Source: Castanea sativa
Lineage: Eukaryota; Streptophyta; Magnoliopsida; Fagales; Fagaceae
Assembly (NCBI RefSeq): GCF_040712315.1
Contig: NC_134017.1
Span: 26,578,322 to 26,642,321 of the forward strand
Length of the DNA stretch: 64,000 bases
Reading direction: 5' to 3'
The position numbers and the translations under genes were made by a program. This document shows, piece by piece, positions 22,934 to 33,444 of this stretch. Position 1 is the stretch's first letter. Each line of letters opens with the position of its first letter. Below the pieces are notes generated by a model that was not told the origin of the DNA, did not search any database, and saw only the letters and a list, made by a program, of their open reading frames with translations.

Positions 22934-23879
22934 CTCTCCACCAACACTCCACAACACTAAGAGACACCAATAGGGAAGAATTCTCTGAAAACTTCTCTCT
23001 CCTTAATTCTTTAAAAGCTCTTAGTGAGATTCTGAGTTTCTGGGTTCTTAGTTTCAAACTTTGAAACTAAGTTCTTCAGCCAATAGCTCACAAATACTCC
23101 TCACATCTCTACTCATAAGCTTTTACCTGTCCCAAGCAGAAAGTCCCAACAGCTTCACTACACACTCTCTCTCACCACTCATACTACCTGAAATATCCCT
23201 CATTACTTACTATACATACTATATCCATGAGCATACCTTGGCACCATAATGATCTTGTTGCACTAGCTGGAATCTCTCTCTCTCCCTTCATCTCACACTA
23301 AGTTTTCCTCATTATTTGTTATAATGGACCCTATAATATTTATTTGCTCATTTACTATTGAAAGTTATGATGTAACTATTACTATAGAATTTTTCCCTCA
23401 TATTATTGTATTAGAAGACTCTTCTCCAAAGCCAATAGATGATGAGTTTGAAAATGTAGATACTTTCCTTAATCTATGAAATAGCTAACAGCTGGAGGTT
23501 TATTTTGTTTTGTCTTATTTTACCGCTGGGACAGCTTACCGCTAGGACAGTTTATTTGGGATATTTTACCGCAGACACATTTTACGACTGGGCTATTTTC
23601 TGCAGAATGCTCTTTAATCATGCTAACATGTTTGCTGTAGGAATTATTTATGGACCATCCTTGTCAGTCTCAACCTAACCCCAAGGCATAATATTGGGTG
23701 AATTCTTTGGATCTTCATCGATAGCCTTTGGGCCGTGCTTTGAGTCCATCGTCAAGTTTCGGTTTAGGCCCCCAACACAACACAAATCTCATTTGTCGGA
23801 AGGAAAAACTTTTTCACCCCGACAATCTCTAACCTTTCAATTGTGTTAATTTGATCCCCAACCGTTTTAGTGTAGTGTC

Positions 23880-23968
23880 CAAGGGAGTCAATCTTATACC
23901 GAAAGCTGTACTGGTTTGGCCAAATGAACGATACATTTCGGTACCGGTGTATTATTTTGGATTTACCG

Positions 23969-24007
<39 letters not shown>

Positions 24008-24546
24008 TCAAATATATATACATGGGTTTAGCTCAAATTATACATGGGTTTAGACTTTAGCATCAACTAAAGACAAAAAATAAAAATAAAAAACACAAAA
24101 TATAAAAAACAGAAAACTTAATCGTTCATTGCATACTAAGAAAACAAAATACAAAATTTTACCTAAGAGGGAAAGAGAGATCAAGAGGGACTGTGAGAGA
24201 AAGAAAAACCGAGAGACTAAGAGAGTGGTTTAGCATAAAATTAAAAAAGACCGAGAGACTGAGAGAGACAGCGTGAGATTGTGAGAAAGAGAGACAGAGA
24301 GAGCAGTTTGGCCCTTAAAAAAATTTAAAAATTACAAAACATTAAGAAAGAAAAAACTTTTTTCTTTTCAAGTTGGTATGCTCGGTACCAGCCAAAACAC
24401 TCGAAATCTACTGGTACACCCGATACATGGCCAGTACGCCCAGTATTTATACCGGTATAAAAGGCTGACATTTCTGTACCAATGCACGCACTGGTATGAT
24501 ATATACCGACCGTATCGGCTGGTATGGTACAATATCCTCTTCCTTG
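23880..24546 (-). mobile_element. hAT-type MITE, CAAGG...CCTTG family, copy 1
   Basis: 667 bp with ends CAAGGGAGTCAATC and, in reverse, CAAGGAAGAGGATATTG. Flanks GTAGTGTC and GTATTATC match at 6 of 8 bases, a worn 8-bp duplication. Inside are many ACCGGTAC-type phrases and an (AT)n run (23971-24002). It lies in opposite orientation to the better preserved relative at 51515-52079. Confidence 0.7.
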
Positions 24547-25792
24547 GTATTATCAATTTAGTCTCTATCATTATCCTTTAAATGAAAAAAACTGATGTGT
24601 CAAACAAAACAATGAAAAATTATTTTTCATGTCATATCATCTGCCCACTATATCACCATGTCAATTAAAAAAAATCAAATTAAAATTGAGACGTGTGACC
24701 ACCAAAATCCCTAAAATCCCTAACTCCCTCGCTCATTTGAAAGGCAAGATTGTGTCTCAGGTGAAGAAAGTGAAGAGAAAACATGACTCTAGAGAGAATT
24801 GATTGATCGAGTTTTTGCTATTCAATTTCATCAGGATATATGGCTTTATTGAGTTCGTTTTAATGTAGAAATGGAGAGCTTAACAAGACCATATGGTTTG
24901 TGTTATGCCCAGTTGAATTGAATTTTTATATCATCTCATTTGTCAACCAATCAAAGATTTAGATATTAGTCAAGTTTTCTACAAATTTTCTACAATTAAA
25001 CAGAGCTTAGAGAAGCATTAGTTGTAAATTTTACATGATATCAATTTGCATCAAGTCCTTCTGTAATAACAATGTCTATGAATGTCTCTTTGAGATTAAC
25101 CAAGTTAATATTATATTGGTGTTGGATTGGATGGAATTTTGATCTTAAGTTTTGTTATTTAGGTATGAGTGACCCTCAAAAGAACAATATTTATATCAAT
25201 GTGGTGAGGAAGGCTTAAAAGATATGCCACCACTTGGCAGTGTTGGGTTCTCATATGGAATGGTTGTGGGGGGAATAGGTTTAACCTTAGGAATGTAGAG
25301 GGCATTTTTGTGGAATTCTTTGGAAGTAGCTTGTCTGGATTTAGTTCATCAGGACCTAGGAGGTCTATGAGGTTCTCATATGATGGTTCAAGTATTTTTG
25401 GTGGAGATGAGTTAGGGATTTTGTTTGTCACGTGTCTCACTTTTAATTTGTTTTTTAATTGACATGGCAGTATAATTGGTAGATGATGTGGCAAGAAAAA
25501 TAATTGTTTTTATTATATCATTTGAGACATAAGTCTTTTCCATCCAAAGGATAAGGCATAGACTGAATTAACATGACACTAAAAATGTTGTGGACCAAAT
25601 TGACATAATTGAGAGGTTAGGGACCAATTTAAGATATGGTGTAAAGAATAGGAACCAACTTTGTAATTTACCCAAATAAAAATAAATAAATCAAAGCTAC
25701 ACAACTTAATTTGTGAAGTAGATAAAAATGATAAGAGAAGAAAAAAATGAAAGAAGGTGTGGTGCTTGAGAGGAGTGGAATAGTCTCTACTT

Positions 25793-26588
25793 GGGCCTAC
25801 AGCCCAAGAAGTTACTAGTCTACGGGAAAGTAGTTGGGCCTGGCCTTTGTGCAGAGAGGAAAGCTCAAAGGGTGATAATCCATGAAAGAGCTGAAAGCTA
25901 GATCATCCTAGATGTTAAGGACAAAGTTTAGTACCACAATCATCCTGTTCCCATGGAAAAAGGGAGAGCACTAGCTTATCCAAGGCATGAAGCACGGATA
26001 ATCAATGTATGACCTCCAGAAGACACTGGTAACCACGGGAAACTTCTGAAATGTGCAAAAAGCAAGAAGTTTTTTTTACCTCCACCTTAATGAAGGGGTT
26101 CTTACCTAACCTCTGCTGCATTAATTGCGCATAAGACAGCTTGAACAGTACATGCAACCTCTGGGTAGTCAGAATTCTAAGATAAAAAGGAAAGGAAACC
26201 GATAACGTAAAGGAAAATATCCTTGAGTCTCTAAATGGGAACAAGATAGCTGTAGTGATAAGGACAAGGACTGAAGCTATAAAAGGAGGGAGAAGGCAAA
26301 AGGTAAGGGGATTCGAAAAAGGGGAGAAAAATCTGTTTGAGAAGAAAAATAGAGTAAGAGAGAGAAACACTAAGTGTGGCACCATAGACATAAGAATAAA
26401 AGCTTCCTATAGTCATTTGAGCGTCTGTAATAGTAATGGTAGCATATTAATGGTAAAAGAAATTCACTGTTTGTGTTTCCCATTGAAGAGTGTTTATTCC
26501 CTGTTATTTACTTGTATCTTGATTGTGTGGGTCATAGTAGCAAAATTCCAAGGAGTGTTCCTCAGGGACTAATTTCAGTGTCCCTACA
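25793..26588 (+). repeat. 5' LTR of Tat element 2
   Basis: Matches 37283-38019 from AGCCCAAGAAGTTACTAG through GTGTTCCTCAGGGA. It ends CAGTGTCCCTACA directly before the primer site. TATA box TATAAAAG at 26278. The left edge is uncertain by a few bases. Confidence 0.82.
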
Positions 26589-26589
26589 A

Positions 26590-26608
26590 TTGGCACTGTC
26601 TATGGGAA
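26590..26608 (+). promoter_or_regulatory. Primer binding site, Tat element 2
   Basis: TTGGCACTGTCTATGGGAA begins one base after the 5' LTR, in the position where the tRNA primer anneals; which tRNA is not certain. Confidence 0.6.
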
Positions 26609-26653
26609 TCACTTTACCAAGCAGAAGACTCAAAAGTTGGATTATCTAAGACC

Positions 26654-28170
26654 ATGGCCAATTGATCACGGAGCGGTCCCGCACATCTAGAGCGGCCCAA
26701 TATTTCAGAAGAATCTACCCATATGGATCGACTCATGAGGTCTAAAGTTCATAAGGAGATTCTGCGATAGCCTAGCCCACCTTCGCAAGAAGAAGGGTCA
26801 GATACCAATATAAAGGGCCCGTCCTTTGCAAATAGGGACATGGAGGTGGAAAGGCTGAGGGAGCAGGTGGCTCTCCTGCAAAGGAATGTGGAGAAGGATA
26901 AAGAGTTGTTTTGCCGTAAAGACAAGGAGTTACATCATTAGCAAAGACCAAGTCTGGCACCCAGTCACCCCCAAGGTGATAAGTGCGAAGTGAGTGGTAA
27001 AAACAAGAAGAGGGACAGGAGGTCACCTCACTCTAATGGGGAATAAAAAAGGACTCCCCCTAGGGATGGAACGGTTTCTCTGCCTCCTCTTAAGAATAGA
27101 AGGGAGGAGCAAGAAGGGGAGAAGCTTAAAAGCCCAATTCCTTATTCTCGAGTCCTCGCGATGCTGCATGTCTCTAGAGAGGATGCCATGAGCAAGGCTC
27201 TCCATCAAATATCTTAGTCCTTGTTCTCAAACGAGATAGAGGGAACAGACCTACCAAAGAGATTCACTAGGCCAACCTTCACAATTTATGATGGCAAGAC
27301 GGATCCCATGGAGCATGCCAGTCATTACAATTATAGCATGGCAGTATGCTTAAAAAACGAGGCCCTGATGTGCAAAATATTTCCTTGTAGTCTGGGTCCG
27401 ATAGCTATGAGACGGTTTGATGAGTTGGAAAAAGGAGGCTTCCAAAGTTATGACAAGCTTATTAGACCATTCAGGGCCAGATTTATGACATGCAATAGGA
27501 CTCTGAAACCATTCGCCTCACTCTTATCATTGGCAATGAAGGACGGCAAGACCCTTAAAGCTTATTTGGATAGTTACTAGGAGTTGTATAATGAGATTGG
27601 GGGAGATAATGGGGGGATTGCTGCTAGTGCCTTCAAGGTGGGCCTCCCCATTAATTCTGACTTGAGGGAATCACTGGCCTTAAAGCCATTCACGGATATG
27701 AACAAGCTGATGGAGCAGGTAGAGGAGAACAAGAGACTGGAAGATGATCAGTTGCAAGATAAGGCTAAAGCAAAAGCACCCGTGGGAGAGAAGAGAGAGG
27801 TCAAGGCAGATCCGACCCCACGACCTCGGAGAGATTTTTTCCCCTAGGCTCAAAAGCAAAGGATGGAAATGGTTAGCTCATTGTATAAAGAGCCTATTTA
27901 TCGAATTGTGGAAAAGATAAAGAATGAGCCATATTTTTGTTAGCCGAACAAGATAATTGGAAATGTTACCAGAAGGAATCAAAGCTTTTATTGTTCATAC
28001 CATTAAGATCGTGGACACACAACTGAGGATTGTCGAACCTTAAGGGACCACTTACGCCAGCTTGAGAAAGTAGGTTATCTGGGAGAATTCTTAGTAGGAC
28101 TCACGCTCACAGGATTTAAAAGGGGGAACCACTGCAGGAACTTCGACACTAGCTCAAGGGCTCATAGGGG
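26654..28170 (+). pseudogene. Tat gag, multiply interrupted
   Basis: ATG at 26654 opens a frame soon closed by TGA. The same reading continues with many stops (mostly TAG) to the conserved retrotransposon gag core at 27221-27847 (PKRFTRPTFTIYDGKTDP, then FKVGLP), and to a zinc-knuckle-like segment near 27987 (YCSYH, RGHTTEDCRTLRDHL). Upstream there is a coiled-coil stretch (MEVERLREQVALLQRNVEKD). Gag forms the particle shell. It is far too broken to be made. Confidence 0.85.
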
Positions 28171-30491
28171 TGATTCATACAACTAGGAAGCGGGTCAGTA
28201 CCATTAAAACACCACCTAGAATGCTAGCAGTGAATTTGGCTTCTAACACGAAATTGGAAAGGCTTGTACATAAGAAGAGTTGTTATAAAGAAGAAAGCAT
28301 TGACTTTACGGGGAAAGACTAAAGAGATACGGTACAACCCCACAAGGATGCCCTAGTAATTACTTTATAGATTGGGGGCTTCGATGTCAAAAGAGTCATG
28401 ATTAATCAAGAAAGTGGACAGAGGTAATGTACCTAAACCTATACAAGGGATTGGGACTTACTCCCGAGGATCTGACAAAGTATGATAGTCCCTTGATAGC
28501 CTTCAATGGGAGCATTGTTATGCCAGCAGGACACGTGACTCTTCCTGTGGAGGTGGAGGGACGAAAGGATTTTGTAAACTTTATAGTAGTGCATTCATAC
28601 TCCCTCTACATGGCAATCCTCGGACGTCCTTAGATCCATTCCATGGGTGCAGTACCTTCTTCATTGCACCAAAAGGTGAAGTTCTCAACTGAGCACAACA
28701 TTGTAGAAATACAAGGAGATTATTCTATGGCTCGGAAATGTCAGATAGCTGTTGTGGGACATAAGTAAGAGGCCGAATCTTGGTCAGCAAATCTCTTGTA
28801 GCAGCTACAGTCCCTACCCGAGGATACTTGTGAGCAACTAGAGAAGATACATATTGACCTCGGGAATAAATATTTCCAGGTAGGAGCTAGACTCCCTATG
28901 TTGGAAAAAGTAGAGTTAGTCTTGCTCTTAATAAACAATTTTGATGTATTTGTATAAAGTCCATATGAAGCACCTAGGGTGGATCCGGATTTTATCTTTC
29001 ATCGACTTAATGTTGACCCCCGTTATACACCGAAGAAGCAAAGGCCTCGTAGATCCTTAGATATACATGTTAAGGCAATAAGGGAAGAGGTGGACAAACT
29101 TAAAGAAGCTGAGGCAATCGAAGAGCTTTACTATCCAGAATGGTTAGCTAATACAATGGTAGTGAAGAAAAAGAATGGGAAGTGGAGAGTATGTGTAGAC
29201 TTCACGGATCTAAACAAGGTGTGTCCTAAAAATCCTTTTCTGGTGCCAAAGATAGATCAGCTTGTTGATGCAACTTTTGGGCACCCTAGGATGATGCAGG
29301 TTTTTAGGGGTACCACCAGATAGCGCTAGCCCCTGAGGACTAGGTAAAGACTTCTTTTATTACCTTTACTGGTAATTTTCATTATAAGGTCATGCCATTT
29401 GGGCTGAAGAATGCATAATCTACCTATCAAAGAATGGTGACCAAGATGTTCAAAGAGCAATTGGATAGAAATATGGAAGTATACATCAATGACATGGTAG
29501 TAAAGAGTAAGGCCATGGAAGATCACCTCACTAATCTCGCGGAAACCTTCAAGACACTATGAAAGCACCATTTGAAGTTGAATGCCTCAAAATATGTCTT
29601 TGGGGTTAGCTCGGGAAAGTTTCTAGGCTACTTGGTGACATATCTGGGTATAGAAGTTAATCTGGACCAAATTGTAGCTCTACAAGATCTAAAACCACCT
29701 CAAAGCCCTAAGAAGGTCCAGCAACTTACAGGGATGACTGTGGTTCTCAATCTGTTCATTTCTAGATCTGTAGATAGATGTCGACCCTTTTTCTAGTTGC
29801 TGAAGAAATGGAAAGACTTTTAGTGGACGGATGAAAGCCATCAAGCATTTGAGGAGCTAAAATTGTACCTGTCTCGGGCTCCCATTTTGTCAAGGCCAGT
29901 TCCTAGAGAAACTCTATACATGTATTTGGCTATGACTGATCATGCGGTGAGTGTTGTTCTATTAAGATTGGATCAAGAAATTCAAAAACCAATTTTTATA
30001 TCAGTAAGACTCTTGTGGAAGCAGAGACGCGGTATCTTCCTTTGGAAAAAGACGCGCTAGCAGTAATTCACGATGTGCGGAGGTTGCCTCACTATTTTCA
30101 AACCCACACGGTAATTGTACTAATCGACCACCCCTTGCAAGCATTGCTTGGAAGGTCAAATTTTACAAGGAGGATAGCTAAGTGGGGGGCTTCTTTTCGA
30201 GCTTTTGATATTCAATATAGGCCTCGAACCTCTGTCAAATGACAGGTCTTGGCAAACTTTGTTGAAGAATTCAAAACCCAAGCAACCCGAAGTTCTGCGA
30301 ATAGATGAAGGTGGGACAGTGGAACCTCGGGAAGACGTATGGCATGTGTACGTGGATGGGGCATCGAACTTCCAAGGAGTAGGGGTTGGAATCATACTTA
30401 TCTCTATGGAAGGAATTAGAGTTGAAAAGTCGTTCAGACTGGGTTTCCCCACGTCCAACAATGAGGCAGAGTATGAAGCTCTCCTTGATAG

Positions 30492-31101
30492 CTTGAGGAT
30501 GTCTAGACTAGTAGGGGCAGATAGGATACAACTACATTATGATTCATGGCTGGTTGTTTGTCAGGTCATGAGCGAGTTCAAAGCTAAGGACCATAGAATG
30601 ATAAGCTACTTGAAGGAGGTTGGGGTGCTAAAGCATCAATTTAAGAACATAGAGTTCTCACATATCTCTTAGGGGAGCAATATTCATGCCGACTCTCTCG
30701 CTACTCTGGTTTCTTCGGTGGCAAATCCCCTTCAAAGGATTTTCTTAGTTGAACTTTTACCCATTTCCAGTTTAACTCTTCTGATGGGGCTTTGTCTTGA
30801 GGATGTCTAGACAAGTAGGGACAGACATGATACAGCTGCATTATGATTCACGGCTGGTTGTTAGTTAAGTCATGAGCGAGTTCGAAGCTAAGGACCATAG
30901 AATGATAAGCTACTTGAAGGAGGTCGAGGTGCTAAAGCATCAATTTAAGAATGTAAAGTTCTCACATATCTCTAAAGGGAGCAATAGTCATACCGACTCT
31001 CTTGCTACTCTGGCTTTTTTGGTGGCAGATCCCCTTCCAAGGATTGTCTTAGTTGAACTTTTACCTTTTTTTAGTTTAACTCTTCCTGATGGGGGCTTAA
31101 G
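30492..31101 (+). repeat. 304-bp tandem duplication in the second RNase H
   Basis: CTTGAGGATGTCTAGAC at 30492 recurs at 30796, and both copies run through GTCATGAGCGAGTTC, AAGCATCAATTTAAGAA and TTTAACTCTTC. Copy 1 carries a TAG at 30670 that copy 2 lacks; copy 2 has its own changes. Confidence 0.93.
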
Positions 31102-31208
31102 TCTTGAGCATACATCCATCAGCAAGCTAGATGGACCTTGTTTTGGCCTATCTTCGATATGGAATTCTGTCTAAGGATAAGAAAGAAGCAAATCATACGA
31201 AATTCTCC

Positions 31209-31405
31209 GCAGTACTGGGTCTCTGAAGAAGAGAAATTGTATAAAAGGTCATATTCACGACCTTTCTTCTTGTGCATGCATCCTGAGGCAGTTGAAACAC
31301 TTTTCCGCGATACTGGGTCTCTAAAGAAGGGAAATTGAATAAAAGGTCATATTTAGGACCTTATTTATTGTGCATGCATCTGAGGTAGTTGAAACACTTC
31401 TGGAA
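31209..31405 (+). repeat. 98-bp tandem duplication before the integrase
   Basis: TACTGGGTCTCTGAAGAAG at 31213 recurs as TACTGGGTCTCTAAAGAAG at 31311; both continue to GTGCATGCATC and GTTGAAACACTT. A second independent duplication in the same element. Confidence 0.9.
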
Positions 31406-32569
31406 GAGTTGCAGGAAGGGATATGTGGAAGTCATACAGGAAAAAGGTTGTTAGCGCACCGAGCCCTCACTCAAGGATATTGGTGGCCGAGCATGCAAAA
31501 GCATGCGCTAGAGTTCTCCAAAAAGTGTGATCAATGCCAAAGGTTTGCTCCTAGCATCCATCAACCCAGGGGACCTCTCAACCCAATATCTAGCCCATGG
31601 CCTTTTGCCCAGTGGGGGCTAGATATAATAGGACCTTTTCCGAAGACCCTACGTAATAGGAGGTGGTTGTTAATGGGAACAAACTACTTTACTAAATGGG
31701 TCGAAGCAAAGCTCCTCGCAAACATCCGAGATACAGATGTCAAGAGATTTGTATGGAAGAACATTGTGACGCGGTTTGGTGGTCCAAAAGTTCTCATATC
31801 AGATAATGGTTTACAATTCGATAGCAAGGCATTCTGAAGGTATTGCTCAGAATTAGGGATCACTAATAGGTATTTGACTATGTCTTATCCCCAAGGCAAT
31901 GGTCAAGTTGAGGCAACCAACAAGTCTATTGTGAATGGCTTGAAGAGGAGACTTAACAATTCAAAGATACAATGGGCGGAAGAGCTTCCAAGCGTGTTAT
32001 GGGTGTACAGGACTACTCCATGGCGCTTCATTGGAGAGACACATTTTTCAATGACATATGGTGTGGAACCGTGATACCCGTGGAGATAGGGCTGTTGACC
32101 TCTCAAACCGATGTGTTTCAGGTTGAAAAGAATGATCAGCAACTCTGCAAGTATCTGGACTTGATTGATGAAAATTGAGACAATGCTTCTGTAAGGTTGG
32201 CAAGCTATCAGCAAAGAATTAGCCGAGGAAACAATAAGGGTGTCAAAAGTAGAGAGTTCATTTCGAGGGATTTGGTGCTGAGGAAAGTTTTAGGAAATAC
32301 CCGAGATCCTGCAATGGGAAAGCTTGATCCAACTGGGGAAGGGCCTTACAAGGTAAGATCTAATGTTGGAATCAATGCTTATCGATTGAAAGATTTGGAT
32401 GAAAAGCCTATGGTAAGGACATGGAATGTATTTAATTTAAAGAAGTATTACTTTTGATTGTCATATAAGAGATATATATTGTTTGATCTTCTGTTGTGTT
32501 TTACTTTTGTAAACAGTAGAAAGCCCCATGAAGGCTTAGGTGGGGATGCCAAAATGACAAAGGGAAATG

Positions 32570-32935
32570 AACCTCGAGGTACTAGACCCTTTCTTTACTT
32601 CGGGTAAGTTTTAAGCTGAGTTTCTTGTCTTAGCCTGACTCTAGGGTCACTATTAGGAAACAAAATTAAAACTTTGTAGAAATAAACCCCGAGCTACTAG
32701 ACCTTGCCTTAGCTTCGGGTAAGTTTTAAACTAAGATTCTTGCCTTAGCCTGTCTCCAGGGTCACTATCAGGAAACAAAATTAAAACTTTGCATAAATAA
32801 ACCCCGAGGTACTAGACCCTGTCTTTGCTTTGGGTAAGTTTGAAATTATATTTCCTGTCTTAGTCTAACTCCAGGGTCACTATCAGGAAACAAAATTAAA
32901 ACTTCGCAAAGATAACATCTATGGTAATAGACCCT
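32570..32935 (+). repeat. 115-bp tandem array between pol and antisense ORF, element 2
   Basis: The phrase GAGGTACTAGACC recurs at 32576, 32691 and 32806, with a degraded fourth at about 32921, each unit ending GGAAACAAAATTAAAACTT. It has the same position as the 152-bp array in element 1 but unrelated sequence and period. Confidence 0.92.
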
Positions 32936-33444
32936 ATTTTGCTTTGGGAAAACTGAGTTTGGTACATCAATCTAATTTCGATGTTGCTAGGCAGGGAACA
33001 AGATTAAAATTTCAAAGGAGCTCTATTGAAAAGCAAGGCTAAAGTCTGAGGAAATATGGGAGACAGATTCCGTAATGAAAGACCTACACCAACACCTCGG
33101 TAAGAAACGAGTTTAACTTTTACTTATCTTAAATATTTCTAAGATATAATAGTTTGATTGTTAAGTTAAATCCCGAAGAATAAATTGTGCAACTTCTATG
33201 GGATAAGTTATGGAAGAAAAATTGTTAAACATCTAAAGTAGTTAAGAAAGCATGAATAGGAAGCATAAGTGAATAAAAAACTTGGAAATATTCTTTGTAA
33301 ATAAAAGTCTAAGGTACTTGACAAAAACATATACAAAGTTATGGCCCCTAAAAACCGGGCAAACTAGAAGAGTGTTCAAAAAAAAACAAAACAAAAACCA
33401 TCTAAAAGGAAAAGATAATGAAGATAATAGTAGAAAAAAAAAGC
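32936..33444. other. Spacer between array and aORF
   Basis: Internal element sequence with A-rich runs (33380-33440) just beyond the antisense stop, where the antisense transcript would end. No gene seen. Confidence 0.45.

Larger units (their letters stand above)
21230..23824 (+). mobile_element. Solo LTR, 2.6 kb, nested in the MULE arm
   Basis: Starts TGTTGAGG and ends CCCCGACA. It interrupts the inverted repeat of the surrounding MULE exactly, and the flanks GTCTT and ATCTC are each one change from GTCTC, the sequence predicted from the intact arm, so a 5-bp target duplication is plausible. A TATA box (CTATAAATAAAAG) lies at 22921. No coding sequence or partner LTR is present. An unusually long LTR, probably from a Ty3/gypsy element; the family is not identified. 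Confidence 0.65.
21176..25673. mobile_element. Mutator-like foldback element, left arm split by two insertions
   Basis: Left end GAGTAAATTACAAAGTTGGT; right end in reverse GGGTAAATTACAAAGTTGGT. A perfect 9-bp target duplication AAATAAAAA lies at 21167-21175 and 25674-25682; 9 bp is typical of Mutator-like elements (the site is AT-rich, so some caution). The inverted arms are long: with the inserts at 21230-23824 and 23880-24546 removed, the left arm continues past 24740 and matches the right arm (about 25430-25673). The pre-insertion length would be about 1.2 kb. No transposase is seen, so it is non-autonomous. Confidence 0.82.
28380..32457 (+). pseudogene. Tat pol: protease, RT, two RNase H, integrase; broken
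   Basis: Protease: the active-site Asp is Asn (INQESG near 28402), followed by MYLNLYKGLGL. Reverse transcriptase: 28979-29760; the YxDD motif is read Y-I-N-D (Asn codon 29488-29490), which removes a metal-binding residue; a frameshift occurs near 29310. First RNase H about 29930-30240. Second, archaeal-like RNase H 30330-31040 (VYVDGASNFQGVGVG, NNEAEYEAL), with a 304-bp duplication. Integrase 31400-32457: zinc-binding segment (CDQCQRF), triad D (GLDIIGPF), D (ISDNGLQF), E (GNGQVEATNK) all retained; ends NLKKYYF. Stops throughout. Confidence 0.9.

Noticed and set aside
24368..24581. Overlapping 67-codon frames on both strands
   Set aside because: Both are produced by the palindromic ACCGGTAC-type ends of a hAT MITE.
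25762..25766. GTGCT as a target duplication of Tat element 2 (also after the 3' LTR near 38020)
   Set aside because: Using it would make the 5' LTR start 26 bp earlier with no match in the 3' LTR; probably chance.
26002..26416. Minus-strand frames of 129 and 61 codons
   Set aside because: They lie across the 5' LTR of Tat element 2; shadow frames.
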